Source: CALFXN01 sp937957815
GTDB lineage: Bacteria; Synergistota; Synergistia; Synergistales; Aminobacteriaceae
Assembly: GCA_036788195.1 (NCBI GenBank)
Contig: DAIQNX010000001.1
Coordinates: forward strand, 122,603-186,602
Direction of reading: 5' to 3'
Length of the DNA: 64,000 bases
The notes beneath the pieces are model-generated. The model ran no database searches. It was not told the DNA's origin and worked only from the letters and a program-made list of their open reading frames with translations. Numbering within the stretch: position 1 is the stretch's first letter; each line of letters begins with the position of its first letter. Positions 8,947 through 17,717 of the stretch are shown piece by piece. A program made the translations under genes and the position numbers.

Positions 8947-9771
8947 ATGGAACACTCGACGTTTCTTCCGAAGCCGAAATGGGGGCAGAATTTTCTCATC
9001 GACAGGACCGTTCTGGCCGAGATCCTTGATGCGGCGGAACTCGTCCCGGAAGAAGCGGTTCTTGAAATCGGTCCGGGAAAAGGCATTCTCACCGAAGCAC
9101 TTATCCTGAACTCGTCGCGGGTTTTCGCCATAGAAATCGACGAACGGCTCTCCCGATGGCTCTCACCCCTTCGTGAACGATATCCGGGGCGCCTTTCCCT
9201 CTTTTGGGGAGATGCGTGTACGTGGGATTATTCCACGATTTTTCGCCAGTCACCTTCTTCCCTCACCAAGATCGTTGCAAACATCCCGTACAGCATCACG
9301 ACTCCATTGCTTTGGGCATTGATAACATCGGGGCTCGGTTCTGTCAGCAGGGTCATCCTCCTTCTCGAGAAAGTCGCCATGGATCGTCTGACGGCCCCTC
9401 CCGGAACAAAAAGCCGAGGCCCACTCGGAATCGTTCTCGAAACTCTCGGCGGCGGTTCCGTTGTCCGCCATGTGGCCGGACGCTCGTTTCGCCCAGTTCC
9501 GAGAACTGATTCGGTTCTGGCAGTATTCAGAACAACGGAAAATCTTGCGGTCGCGACACATCGCGATTACAGGAAATTTCTTGAAAACGCTTTCCGGCAC
9601 AGGCGAAAAACGCTTTCTCGAAATCTGCGCGATGCAGGTTTTTCGCAAATCGTCGTTCACGAAGCATTCGCACGAATCGGGATCAATAAGGATGGGATGT
9701 TGCGGGCGGAAGAGCTTTCATCGGATACATGGTTATGCCTGTACAAACATCTGAGTGCCATTGAAAGATAA
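8947..9771 (+). CDS. rsmA: 16S rRNA (adenine1518-N6/adenine1519-N6)-dimethyltransferase
   Basis: Dimethylates two adjacent adenines near the 3' end of 16S rRNA (KsgA family). The 274-residue protein shows the opening KPKWGQNFLIDRTVLAEI, SAM motif I VLEIGPGKGILTEAL, the acidic FAIEIDERL and the catalytic NIPYSITTPLLW (N-I/L-P-Y). The C-terminal helical domain carries the HRRKTLSRNLRDAGF block typical of the family. ATG at 8947 lies seven bases after GGGGAGG; longer in-frame starts would overlap tRNA-Pro. It ends at a terminator shared with the convergent HU gene. Confidence 0.97.
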   Translation: MEHSTFLPKPKWGQNFLIDRTVLAEILDAAELVPEEAVLEIGPGKGILTEALILNSSRVFAIEIDERLSRWLSPLRERYPGRLSLFWGDACTWDYSTIFRQSPSSLTKIVANIPYSITTPLLWALITSGLGSVSRVILLLEKVAMDRLTAPPGTKSRGPLGIVLETLGGGSVVRHVAGRSFRPVPRTDSVLAVFRTTENLAVATHRDYRKFLENAFRHRRKTLSRNLRDAGFSQIVVHEAFARIGINKDGMLRAEELSSDTWLCLYKHLSAIER

Positions 9772-9786
9772 ATGCACCCAAAAAAC

Positions 9787-9812
9787 AAAGCGGCCTCTGA
9801 AAGGCCGCTTTT
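9787..9812. terminator. bidirectional terminator between rsmA and HU
   Basis: AAAGCGGCCT / AGGCCGCTTT form a 10-bp stem flanked by A-rich and T-rich tracts on both sides, so it can serve rsmA (+) and the HU gene (-). Confidence 0.85.
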
Positions 9813-9846
9813 GAAGAAAAAAACGTCAGACCAGATGAAGAAATGC

Positions 9847-10125
9847 CTATTTCTGGACTTTGTCCTTGAGCGCCTTGCCGGGACGAAAAGCGGGAACTGT
9901 CTTCGCCGGGATCTTGATGACCTTCTTGGGATTCTGAGGATTCCTGCCTTCTCTCGCGGCCCGTTTCCGAACTTCAAATGTTCCGAAACCGACAAGCTGG
10001 ACCTTGTCCCCCTTCTCAAGGGCCCCTTCAATTGCCTCGAAGACCGCATTCACCGCACTTCCAGACTCTTTCTTGTTGAGTCCCGTCGCCTTCGCCACCG
10101 CATTGATCAGATCCGTCTTCGTCAA
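9847..10125 (-). CDS. hup: HU family DNA-binding protein
   Basis: Histone-like protein that bends and compacts DNA as a dimer. The TTG start gives a 92-residue protein beginning (M)TKTDLINAVAKATGL, the classical HU N-terminus, with the conserved arm region GFGTFEVRKRAAREGRNPQ and the ending VPAFRPGKALKD. TTG is chosen because GAGGAGGTT lies seven bases upstream and because it matches family length. An in-frame GTG at 10182, also with an upstream AAGGAG, would add 19 acidic residues that HU proteins usually lack. It has its own promoter and the terminator shared with rsmA. Confidence 0.94.
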   Translation of the reverse strand: MTKTDLINAVAKATGLNKKESGSAVNAVFEAIEGALEKGDKVQLVGFGTFEVRKRAAREGRNPQNPKKVIKIPAKTVPAFRPGKALKDKVQK

Positions 10126-10184
10126 ACCCACAACCTCCTCTTCCGTGGTATCTCCAGCGAGATAATAAGGAAATGAAGCCACAC
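10122..10184 (-). other. possible leader peptide ORF overlapping the HU start
   Basis: A 20-codon frame starts at GTG (10182-10184), six bases after AAGGAG, and ends in a TGA that overlaps the HU TTG start by two bases. The peptide is hydrophobic then basic. It could couple translation into HU, but it could also be a chance frame with the SD serving the alternative HU start at 10182. Confidence 0.3.
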
Positions 10185-10197
10185 TTTGAACTCCTTA

Positions 10198-10226
10198 GTT
10201 TTACCAGCAACCCTAGTTCCGGTCAA
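10198..10226 (-). promoter_or_regulatory. promoter for the HU gene
   Basis: On the minus strand: TTGACC (10226-10221), a 17-base spacer and TAAAAC (10203-10198), just downstream of the der stop codon. Confidence 0.65.
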
Positions 10227-10234
10227 GAAAAATC

Positions 10235-11563
10235 TCACTCCCGAGCCTTTTCCCTCCAGAAAAATCGTATCGGGGCCCCCTGAAAATCGGCAATCTCCCG
10301 AAGCTCGTTCTCAATGTGGTTTTCAAAGGCCGGTGTTACGAGAGTCGCGTTGTTGACAAAGAAGACAAAAGTAGGAGGTTCAACGGCTGATTGTGTACAA
10401 TAATAGATATTAAGACGCCTTCCGTTCCTGTCCGACGGAAGTCTGTCAAAAGCGAGCAGGTCACGAATGATTCTGTTGAGCGTATTCGTACTGATGCGCC
10501 GTTTTCTGTTTTCAAATACTGAAAGAATCACCCTGAATATCTTGTGAAGCCCTCGCTTCGTCAGTGCCGACACAAAGACTACAGGTGCGTGTTTTGCAAA
10601 AACCATCCCGTCGCGTACGAGTTCCTTCATACGATCGCCGAGATCGTTATCTTTCCTCCCGAGAAGGTCCCATTTGTTCAGAAGGATTACAAGCCCCTTC
10701 CCCTTTTCGAGGACCAGGGATGCGAGCTTTTTATCCTGATCTGTCGCCGGTTCGGTCGCGTCCATCACGAGCAGCGCAACATCGGATCTGTCAATGGCCT
10801 GCATGGTCCGGAGGAACGAATAATACTCGATATCCTCCCTGACACGACTTTTACGTCTGAGTCCCGCGGTGTCGATGAGTCGGAAAACGCACCCTTCGGA
10901 CTCGAACGTCGTATCGACGGCATCCCTCGTAGTTCCGGGTTTATCGCTCACGATGGATCGCTCCTGGCCGGCCAGAACATTCAGGAGACTCGACTTCCCG
11001 ACATTCGGTCGTCCGACGAGCGCGACTCGGATTTCAGCATTTTCCCCATCTTCTGCAGGCGTCTCTTCTTCTGCGGGAAGCAATCCCGCGATACCGTCGA
11101 GAAGTTCGTCGATATTCCGCTTATGTTCGGCGCTCACGCCGATCACATCGCCGAATCCGAGCGAATACCCGTCGAGAACGTGATTCTCGTGCTTGAAATC
11201 GTCGATCTTGTTGACAACAACGAGAACCTGTTTTCCCGATTGTCGCAGAACATCCGCGACGTCCTGATCCAGAAGAGTCGGTCCTTCAATGCCGTCGATC
11301 ACGAGAAGAACGATGTCGCTCTCGGCTATCGCAAGGCGGATCTGTTTCCGGACTCCCTCCATCACGGGATGGGAATCCTCCGAAAGGTACCCGCCGGTAT
11401 CGACGACGTAAAAGCTCCGTTCCTTCCACGTGGCAACGCCATACAGCCTATCCCGGGTCACTCCGGGACAGTCGTCGACAATGGCCTCTTTGCGACCTAC
11501 AAGGCGATTGAACAACGAGGATTTTCCAACGTTCGGTCTTCCGACGATAGATACGACGAACAC
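10235..11563 (-). CDS. der: GTPase Der (EngA), ribosome assembly factor
   Basis: Double-GTPase needed for maturation of the 50S subunit. The 442-residue protein has two tandem G domains, each with GRPNVGKSSL (near residues 8 and 190), followed by switch motifs PGVTRDR / PGTTRDAVD, D-T-G-G / D-T-A-G and N-K-I-D / N-K-W-D, and the C-terminal KH-like domain ending near FFWREKARE. The GTG start at 11563 follows GGAAGGAAGA and begins just before the first G1 motif; a longer frame to 11722 reads into priA and has no family support. It follows priA after 26 bases on the same strand. Confidence 0.96.
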   Translation of the reverse strand: MFVVSIVGRPNVGKSSLFNRLVGRKEAIVDDCPGVTRDRLYGVATWKERSFYVVDTGGYLSEDSHPVMEGVRKQIRLAIAESDIVLLVIDGIEGPTLLDQDVADVLRQSGKQVLVVVNKIDDFKHENHVLDGYSLGFGDVIGVSAEHKRNIDELLDGIAGLLPAEEETPAEDGENAEIRVALVGRPNVGKSSLLNVLAGQERSIVSDKPGTTRDAVDTTFESEGCVFRLIDTAGLRRKSRVREDIEYYSFLRTMQAIDRSDVALLVMDATEPATDQDKKLASLVLEKGKGLVILLNKWDLLGRKDNDLGDRMKELVRDGMVFAKHAPVVFVSALTKRGLHKIFRVILSVFENRKRRISTNTLNRIIRDLLAFDRLPSDRNGRRLNIYYCTQSAVEPPTFVFFVNNATLVTPAFENHIENELREIADFQGAPIRFFWREKARE

Positions 11564-11589
11564 GCTATCTTCCTTCCCTGGAGCTTCAA

Positions 11590-13392
11590 TTATTCCATTC
11601 GAACGCGAATTCGGGGAAAACCCATTCCGGAAGCCCTGATCGAAAAGTGTTTCTCCATCGCCCGTACCATTACCCGCAGGCTCCCGCCGACGACAATGGC
11701 GCGTTCGTTCCCGTCGCTCCATGGTATCACATCAATGTTCGCCTGTGTCAGGGATTCGAGCAGATCCTTCCGGATCTCCCTGGACGCCTCGATCTCGAAC
11801 TGAAGCGTGTAAGGAGGCAAGGCCATCTCCCTCCGTTCACGTATTTCCTCACTCCAGAACAGATTCCACCCTTGCCGGAGGCCTTTGATCCACCGTGCAC
11901 CCATATCGGACGTCTGGACAAGGACTCTCCGTTTTTCGACGTCATTCCCTCTCCAGCAGGACTCCCAGATCATGGAAAAAAGGAGTACGGAACCAAAATA
12001 TCGGGCGAATCCCAATTCCACCTCGGGATCGATCCAGCAGACCAGACCAACCGGAAGGATGTCACAGAACGGAAGTATGCCTCTGGTTCCGAGCAAAATA
12101 CCGCCGCCGGACATGTGTCTTTCAATGTCCTTTCTTTTCCGGGCCACGGAGAAATCCCCGGCGTTGCATTCGACGACACGGCCGTCTCCCGCACACCTCG
12201 CGGCTGTCCGACAGAGCGTTTCGATTCCGGGACGATCTCCCTTCAGAATAAAACCGCCACAGACGGGGCATCTCTCCGGAACTGGAGAATGCGTATTGCA
12301 CCGCGTGCATACCGCAAACGTTTCTCCCTGTTTCCATCGGAGCGTACCTCCGCATCGCCCGCAGGTGACTTCTTTTTCACAGTCGTCGCAACGTATGCCG
12401 ATCGCGTAGCCGACACGGTCAAGAATCCACAGGGCAACGCGCGACTGCCGCAACGTTTTCTCCGTCGTCCTCAGAATGGCCTGTCCTATCGGAATCTGTC
12501 CTTCGACCCCAACCGCGGTTTTCTTTCTGACGTCACTTTTCCGTACAAGGATCAGTCTGCTTCCCGGACGATCGCCCGAAACCGGCGCATAGCGGCGAAA
12601 CACGCGCGAGGACGGCATCCTTCCGCCAAGGACGAGGTGAGCGTAATGTTCCCGCGCCCTGCGCGCGGCAATCATCCTGTAGTTCATATACGGATATTTC
12701 TGAGAATCGTAGGAGGCCGCGTTTTCCTCTTCGAGAACGACAAGGTCGATCTGCGGCAAGGGGGCATAGCATCCTCCCGGAGCGCTCACGACGACACGGG
12801 GAATGCCGCGGCGTGTCGCATCCCAGGCAGCCCGAAGTCTCTTTCCTCCCTGCCCGGGCCAGAGGAGGACGTCGCTTTTTTCCGTCAGGGAATCGAAAAA
12901 ACGCCGTGCCATTCCATATTCCGGGAAGAGAACGAGCGACGAACCTTTTGTCTCCCGGATCAGCCGTTCGTATTCCTCAAACCGCTGCGCGTCGCGATTC
13001 CGGTACACGAGAGTATCCGCAGGGCACTCTCGTTCGGAGATTCGGGGAAAAGGAAATGCCTCACATGGCGCTCCGCTGAGAATATCGGGGGGCAACATGT
13101 CTCCGAGCGCCATTCCCCTGCCGCAGAGAAAGGTTTCGCCGATCCAGCCGCTGAGATGCCACAAAGAAGGAGGGAAAACGGGATGACGATCAAGGACTTC
13201 CATAACGTTTCGCAGGGCCGAAACGGCAACGGGGTTCTCGCCTGAACCGGAGCGCGTCACAAAGGCGGTGCGGGTTCCCCTTCCGAGAGGAACCCGCACG
13301 CGACACCCTTCAGAGAGTTCTTCCTCCACGCAACGATAGGTGAGGCAGTTCCACCATGGACCGGGAACGACGACATCGACAAGAGGAAACAC
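11590..13392 (-). CDS. priA: PriA-like primosomal protein lacking helicase ATP-binding motifs
   Basis: PriA normally restarts stalled replication forks as a 3'-5' helicase. This 600-residue protein is shorter than typical PriA (about 700-800). The zinc-binding region is complete, with four C-x2-C pairs: C-D-D-C, C-G-R-C, C-T-R-C and C-P-V-C. A PriA-like N-terminal 3'BD start (DVVVPGPWWNCLTY) and a C-terminal domain with RREMALPPYTL are present. The Walker A G-x-T-G-x-G-K-T is absent; the corresponding region reads SSLVLFPEYG. The DEEH box is replaced by V-L-E-E-E-N. It lies three bases after coaBC and before der, the usual PriA setting. It is probably a structural or loading form without ATPase, similar in kind to actinobacterial PriA. 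Confidence 0.85.
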   Translation of the reverse strand: MFPLVDVVVPGPWWNCLTYRCVEEELSEGCRVRVPLGRGTRTAFVTRSGSGENPVAVSALRNVMEVLDRHPVFPPSLWHLSGWIGETFLCGRGMALGDMLPPDILSGAPCEAFPFPRISERECPADTLVYRNRDAQRFEEYERLIRETKGSSLVLFPEYGMARRFFDSLTEKSDVLLWPGQGGKRLRAAWDATRRGIPRVVVSAPGGCYAPLPQIDLVVLEEENAASYDSQKYPYMNYRMIAARRAREHYAHLVLGGRMPSSRVFRRYAPVSGDRPGSRLILVRKSDVRKKTAVGVEGQIPIGQAILRTTEKTLRQSRVALWILDRVGYAIGIRCDDCEKEVTCGRCGGTLRWKQGETFAVCTRCNTHSPVPERCPVCGGFILKGDRPGIETLCRTAARCAGDGRVVECNAGDFSVARKRKDIERHMSGGGILLGTRGILPFCDILPVGLVCWIDPEVELGFARYFGSVLLFSMIWESCWRGNDVEKRRVLVQTSDMGARWIKGLRQGWNLFWSEEIRERREMALPPYTLQFEIEASREIRKDLLESLTQANIDVIPWSDGNERAIVVGGSLRVMVRAMEKHFSIRASGMGFPRIRVRME

Positions 13393-13395
13393 TCA

Positions 13396-14619
13396 TCAGT
13401 TCCCCGTTCCACAGCGCAGCGAAGAAACGAGATCCCACAGCACGTCGGCGACATCTTCCTTGGCGCCTTCGACCCGTCTGGACGTTCCATCCGGGAAAAG
13501 GAAGACAACGCGGTTCGTATCCGCCCCGAAGCCGGCTCCTTCAGCGGTGATATCGTTCGCGACGATAAAATCGAGTCCCTTTCGCCGGATCTTTTCCGAA
13601 GCGTGAACGATCAGATCGGATGATTCGGCGGCGAATCCGACGAGGATCTGGTCCTTTCGCTTTCTGACGCCGAGCTCTCTTGCGATATCCGGGTTCTGCA
13701 CGAGCGAAATCGTCAGGCGGTCCCTGCCCTCTCGTTTGACCTTTCCTTCCTCGCGGGTCTCGGGACGAAAGTCGCCGACAGCCGCGGCTTTGACAATGAC
13801 GTCATTTTCCCCCGCTCTCGACAAGACCGCTTCGTACATATCGAGCGCGGAGATGACCGGAACGCGTTCGATGCCATACGGAGCTTCGAGAGATACGGGG
13901 CCTTCGACGATCGTAACGTCGCCTCCTCTGTACCACGCGGTCCGCGCCACGGCGCGCCCCATTTTGCCCGAACTCGGGTTCCCTATGAACCGGACCGGAT
14001 CGAGAAACTCCCACGTCGGACCCGAAGTCACCAGAACACGACATGAGGAAAGGTCCTTCTTCGGACAGAGGAGTCGCCAGATTTCCTGAAGAATGACTTC
14101 GGGAGAGGGGAGTCGTCCCTTGCCTTCGTACCCGCAGGCAAGAGCCCCCTCCGCCGGTTCCGCAACGCGGATGCCTCGTCGCCTCAGTTCCCCGATATTG
14201 TCCTGCGTCGCGGCGTTCTCAAGCATATGGACGTTCATCGCTGGGAAAATCAGGACCGGAGCCCGTGTCGCAAGAATGACCGATTCGAGAAGCGACCGCG
14301 CCGTCCCCTGAGCAAGTCCCGCAATCGTGTTCGCAGTCGCGGGAGCCGTCACGACGACCTCCGCCCAGTCGGCAAGCAAGATGTGTGGGATCTGATACCC
14401 ATAATCGGAAGACAGGTAATCCTGCTGGCGCCACGTCCGTCTGCCGGAAAGCGTCGAGAGGGTCAGCGGTGAGACGAACCTCTCCGCGTCCTCGGTCAGA
14501 ACGACCTCGACATCGCAACAATGATGCCGCAAGAGACGAACGATCTCGGCAGCCTTGTACGCGGCGATTCCCCCGGAGACTCCGAGAAGGACCCGTCTGT
14601 TATTCTTCCACGGAAGCAT
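13396..14619 (-). CDS. coaBC: bifunctional phosphopantothenoylcysteine decarboxylase / phosphopantothenate-cysteine ligase
   Basis: Second and third steps of CoA synthesis: joins cysteine to 4'-phosphopantothenate and decarboxylates the product to 4'-phosphopantetheine. The 407-residue protein has the N-terminal FMN-dependent CoaC domain (LLGVSGGIAAYKAAEIVR, then PAMNVHMLENAAT) and the C-terminal CoaB domain (VTSGPTWEFLDPVRFIGN-P-S-S-G-K-M-G, later FAAES). ATG at 14619 follows GAGGAGAAATCCG; the upstream frame only overlaps rpoZ. The order rpoZ-coaBC-priA is also found in Firmicutes. It overlaps rpoZ by 20 bases. Confidence 0.96.
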   Translation of the reverse strand: MLPWKNNRRVLLGVSGGIAAYKAAEIVRLLRHHCCDVEVVLTEDAERFVSPLTLSTLSGRRTWRQQDYLSSDYGYQIPHILLADWAEVVVTAPATANTIAGLAQGTARSLLESVILATRAPVLIFPAMNVHMLENAATQDNIGELRRRGIRVAEPAEGALACGYEGKGRLPSPEVILQEIWRLLCPKKDLSSCRVLVTSGPTWEFLDPVRFIGNPSSGKMGRAVARTAWYRGGDVTIVEGPVSLEAPYGIERVPVISALDMYEAVLSRAGENDVIVKAAAVGDFRPETREEGKVKREGRDRLTISLVQNPDIARELGVRKRKDQILVGFAAESSDLIVHASEKIRRKGLDFIVANDITAEGAGFGADTNRVVFLFPDGTSRRVEGAKEDVADVLWDLVSSLRCGTGN

Positions 14620-14848
14620 CGGATTTCTCCTCTGCCGCAACGGGCGATCCCGGCAATGCGGAAGCGATGGAAAGCCGCTTCGCATCGAGTTCGTCCAGAA
14701 CGACGGAGATGTATTTCTCTTCTTCCTCGAGAATTCTCCCCTTCTGTTCGCTGATCGCCCTCGCACGGCCGGAAACCAGCGTGGTCAACATATACTTGTT
14801 GTTGATACCTATCTTCCTCGACAGTTCATCTATATCGTAAAATTTCAA
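14600..14848 (-). CDS. rpoZ: RNA polymerase omega subunit
   Basis: Small accessory subunit that stabilises RNA polymerase. The 82-residue protein reads (M)KFYDIDELSRKIGINNKYML, then a GRARAISEQ stretch that matches the omega R-A-x-Q/E pattern, and an acidic C-terminus. The TTG at 14848 is chosen because GGGAGGTG sits six bases upstream; an in-frame ATG at 14872 would overlap gmk by 23 bases and lacks a clear site. It lies between gmk and coaBC, its usual place. Confidence 0.9.
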   Translation of the reverse strand: MKFYDIDELSRKIGINNKYMLTTLVSGRARAISEQKGRILEEEEKYISVVLDELDAKRLSIASALPGSPVAAEEKSDASVEE

Positions 14849-14849
14849 T

Positions 14850-15458
14850 CTATTCACCTCCCTCGTCGTCATTCAGGCACTCCCTGCGTCTTTCTCCGGA
14901 AATGATCTCTCCTATACGACCAACCGCCGTTTCGACATCATCGTTCACGACTACGTAATCATACTTCGCCGCGCAATCCATTTCATCGGACGCATTCTGA
15001 AGGCGAACCTGCAGATTCGTCTCATTTTCCGTCCCGCGGCGTCTGAGTCTCTCCTCGAGAGCGTCAAGCGACGGAGGGCTGAGGAAGATGAGGACACACC
15101 GTTCGCAGCGTTTCTGGACCTGCATTGCCCCCTGAACATCTATTTCCAGAACGACATCGTATCCCAGAGAACACTCCAGCTCGACATCGGACAGAAGCGT
15201 CCCGTAGAGAAATCCGTGAACGTTCGCCCATTCGAGAAATGCGTCGCTGTCGATATACCGCCTGAACTGTCCTTCGTCGATGAAACGATAGTCGATTCCG
15301 TCCCTCTCTCCCGGACGGGGAGATCGCGTCGTACAGGAGATCGAGTACTTCAGCATCGGAATCTCCTGAAAAAGACGCTTCCGAACCGTTCCCTTTCCCG
15401 CACCACTCGGTCCGGAGAGGACGAAAATCCTTCCTCTTCTAGTCTTCGTCCCCTTCAT
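14850..15458 (-). CDS. gmk: guanylate kinase
   Basis: Phosphorylates GMP to GDP. The 202-residue protein has P-loop FVLSGPSGAGKGTVRKRL, the GMP-binding S-x-T-T-R pattern in SISCTTRSPRPGERDGIDY, and VLEIDVQGAMQV. Start chosen at 15458 (MKGTKTRRGRIFV), with an ATG three codons earlier as an alternative; a longer ORF extends into remA without support. It overlaps the end of remA by 20 bases and is followed by rpoZ. Confidence 0.95.
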   Translation of the reverse strand: MKGTKTRRGRIFVLSGPSGAGKGTVRKRLFQEIPMLKYSISCTTRSPRPGERDGIDYRFIDEGQFRRYIDSDAFLEWANVHGFLYGTLLSDVELECSLGYDVVLEIDVQGAMQVQKRCERCVLIFLSPPSLDALEERLRRRGTENETNLQVRLQNASDEMDCAAKYDYVVVNDDVETAVGRIGEIISGERRRECLNDDEGGE

Positions 15459-15702
15459 TCGCCTCATCCTCGAATCGATGCACAATCGTCTCCGGCTGAA
15501 TGGCCGACAGGACGACATGATTACTGTCCGTAACGAGAATCGCCCGCGTCTTTCTGCCCTGCGTCGCATCGATGAGGCGTCCGGATTCCTTCGCCTCTTC
15601 TTTCAGTCTCTTAATCGGCGCAGAGGAAGGGTGTATGATGGCGACAATCCGCTCCGCGACAATCATATTGCCGAATCCTATGTGAACGAGTCTGTACGGC
15701 AT
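15439..15702 (-). CDS. remA: RemA-like extracellular matrix regulator (DUF370)
   Basis: A DNA-binding regulator that in Bacillus activates biofilm-matrix genes. The 87-residue protein begins MPYRLVHIGFGNMIVAERIVAIIHP, with the IGFGN and ERIVAI blocks and the RxxGRLIDATQGRKTRAIL segment characteristic of DUF370. The start codon lies six bases after the yicC stop, with GTGGAGTGATTC upstream. yicC-remA-gmk is a recurrent order in Firmicutes and relatives. Its target in this organism cannot be told from the sequence. Confidence 0.9.
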   Translation of the reverse strand: MPYRLVHIGFGNMIVAERIVAIIHPSSAPIKRLKEEAKESGRLIDATQGRKTRAILVTDSNHVVLSAIQPETIVHRFEDEANEGDED

Positions 15703-15708
15703 CCCGAA

Positions 15709-16593
15709 TCACTCCACGTTTTGCACTTGTTCCCGGATGCGTTCAATGAGGGTCTTCGCCTCGACGACGCTCCACCGCATCTCCGAACTGGCGAGTTTCG
15801 ATCCCATCGTGTTGACTTCCCTGTTCATTTCCTGAACGAGAAAATCGAGTTTTTTGCCCTGAGATGCATCCTGCCCCAGAATCGAGCGGAATTTTTCCAC
15901 GTGGCTTCTGGAGCGGGAAATCTCCTCCGAGATATCCCATTTGTCCGCCATAATGACAATTTCCTGGACGAGACGTCCCTCCTCGACAAGGCCGTTCATA
16001 TCTCCGACGGTTTTTCTGATCCGTTGCTGCGTTTCGGAGAAAACGCGCCCCGATTCCGTATTCCAGATCGCGGATATCGCATCGAGAAGGTTTTCGAAAG
16101 CCGTCAGGTGCGACATTATATCATCCTGAATGTGTTTTCCTTCCTCCGCTTTCATTTCTTCCAGCCGGTCGAGCGTCTCCTGGGACAGCATCACGAGCGC
16201 CTCGCATATCTCAAGCGTCTGCTCTCCGCTGCTCGCAGGACCGGTCAGCACACCGGGAAGCTGCAGAAGCAGCTCGGGCAGACATTCTCCATGCAATCCC
16301 TTTCTCTCCCGGAAAGTCCGAAGTTCTTCATACAGTCCGTCGAGCACCGGCGAATCAATATGATATCCGGTAAGGGACGGAGCCCATTGGATATCGAGAA
16401 TCGCCCGTATTTTGCCTCTTGAAAGACGCTTCCGGAGAACCGAGTGGATCTGTGATTCGAATTGTGAGAGTTCCCGGGGAAGACGGATCGAGAAGTCCTG
16501 AAACCGATGGTTGACCGAGGAAATCTCCATCGTTGCGACTCCCCAGTCGCGCGAAACCGAAACCCGACTATACCCCGTCATGCTACGAATCAT
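15709..16593 (-). CDS. yicC: YicC family endoribonuclease
   Basis: YicC/YloC proteins are RNA-binding stress proteins, shown in enteric bacteria and Bacillus to cleave or promote decay of RNA. The 294-residue length is typical. The N-terminal signature MIRSMTGYSRV and the block EISSVNHRFQDFSIRLP are conserved, as is the C-terminal GKKLDFLVQEMNREVNTMGSK. ATG follows CAGGAGGAAGGACATCA. It overlaps hflX by four bases, so the series hflX-yicC-remA-gmk is coupled. Confidence 0.93.
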   Translation of the reverse strand: MIRSMTGYSRVSVSRDWGVATMEISSVNHRFQDFSIRLPRELSQFESQIHSVLRKRLSRGKIRAILDIQWAPSLTGYHIDSPVLDGLYEELRTFRERKGLHGECLPELLLQLPGVLTGPASSGEQTLEICEALVMLSQETLDRLEEMKAEEGKHIQDDIMSHLTAFENLLDAISAIWNTESGRVFSETQQRIRKTVGDMNGLVEEGRLVQEIVIMADKWDISEEISRSRSHVEKFRSILGQDASQGKKLDFLVQEMNREVNTMGSKLASSEMRWSVVEAKTLIERIREQVQNVE

Positions 16594-17717
16594 TGATGTC
16601 CTTCCTCCTGTCGGAAAACATCGTCAAGGTACTGAAGCAATCCATCCATCCCCGTCCCCTGAAGTGCGCTGACGGGAAAAAACCTGTCTTCCTCTCCCTC
16701 GAGCCTCGCCATCAGGGAAGAAATCGTTTCCGAAGGACACGTATCCGTTTTGTTCAAAAGAATGACCCTGGGAACGTCTCCCGCCCCTATCTCTCCGAGA
16801 GTCTCCGTCACGACGTGGAACGTCTCCATGCAATCAGGCGCCCCGGCGTCGAGAACGAGAAGGATGAGGGAGGAACAACGGATCTCTTCGAGAGTCGCCC
16901 TGAACGCGTCTATGAGCGTATGAGGAAGATCCCGAATGAACCCGACGGTATCGGCAACGAGAATCCTCTTCCCGGAGGGAAGAGGCACTCCCCGTATGAA
17001 AGTGTCCAGCGTAGAAAACATCCTGTTCGCAACGGTCAGAGACACATCACCCGAGAGTCTCCTCAGGATTGTCGATTTCCCGCTGTTCGTGTATCCCGCG
17101 AGAGAGACGACCGGGAATCGCTCCTTCTTTCTGCGCTCGCGGCTGAGACGGCGTCTGTCGCGAATCGCATCGAGTTTTGCCGAGATGTCGCGTATGCGCC
17201 GTTCCAGCTTTCGCCGGTGCCTCTCGAATTCCGTCTCACCCGGCCCCCGCGTTCCGATGCCGCCTCCAAGCCGTGACATGCTCCGTCCGAGGCCTTTCAG
17301 GTAAGGAATTTCATACGAACAGAGCGCACGTTCCACCTGAAGCTTCGCCTCAAGGGAACGCGCGCGCAGTTCGAAAATCTTCATGATAACGAAGGCTCGA
17401 TCCCAGACCTCACATTTCGTGATCCCTGAAAGAGCCGCCCTCTGCCCCGGCGCAAGCTGTCCGTTGCAGACGATCAGATCCGCTCCGACGGATGAACAGA
17501 AGAAAGCTGCTTCCTTCGCTTTTCCTGCTCCGAGAAAAGATCCGGGGTCGGGGTTTCCCCGCTTCTGGACGATCTTTCCGGCCGACGCGATCCCGAGGTT
17601 CGCCAGGAGAAGTTCCAGTTCGTCGAGCAGGACATCGACGTCGAAATCCGATCCGGGAGTATCCAACGCGACGAGAACGGCTTTACGCTTCTCTCCGGAA
17701 ACACTTCCTCTATTCAT
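16590..17717 (-). CDS. hflX: ribosome-associated GTPase HflX
   Basis: GTPase that splits or rescues stalled ribosomes. The 375-residue protein has the N-terminal HflX domain (GAGKAKEAAFFC, then LAPGQRAALSG), the helical linker with LGGGIGTRGPGETEFE, and a G domain with SLAGYTNSGKSTILRRL, F-A-T-L-D equivalent FSTLDTF, VADTVGFIRDLPH and LLNKTD. Start at 17717 gives MNRGSVSGEKRKAVLVALD and an 8-base overlap with plsC; the longer ORF runs through plsC. Confidence 0.95.
   Translation of the reverse strand: MNRGSVSGEKRKAVLVALDTPGSDFDVDVLLDELELLLANLGIASAGKIVQKRGNPDPGSFLGAGKAKEAAFFCSSVGADLIVCNGQLAPGQRAALSGITKCEVWDRAFVIMKIFELRARSLEAKLQVERALCSYEIPYLKGLGRSMSRLGGGIGTRGPGETEFERHRRKLERRIRDISAKLDAIRDRRRLSRERRKKERFPVVSLAGYTNSGKSTILRRLSGDVSLTVANRMFSTLDTFIRGVPLPSGKRILVADTVGFIRDLPHTLIDAFRATLEEIRCSSLILLVLDAGAPDCMETFHVVTETLGEIGAGDVPRVILLNKTDTCPSETISSLMARLEGEEDRFFPVSALQGTGMDGLLQYLDDVFRQEEGHQ

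Noticed and set aside
14617..14872. ATG at 14872 as the rpoZ start
   Set aside because: No ribosome site at that position; GGGAGGTG is placed six bases before the TTG at 14848.
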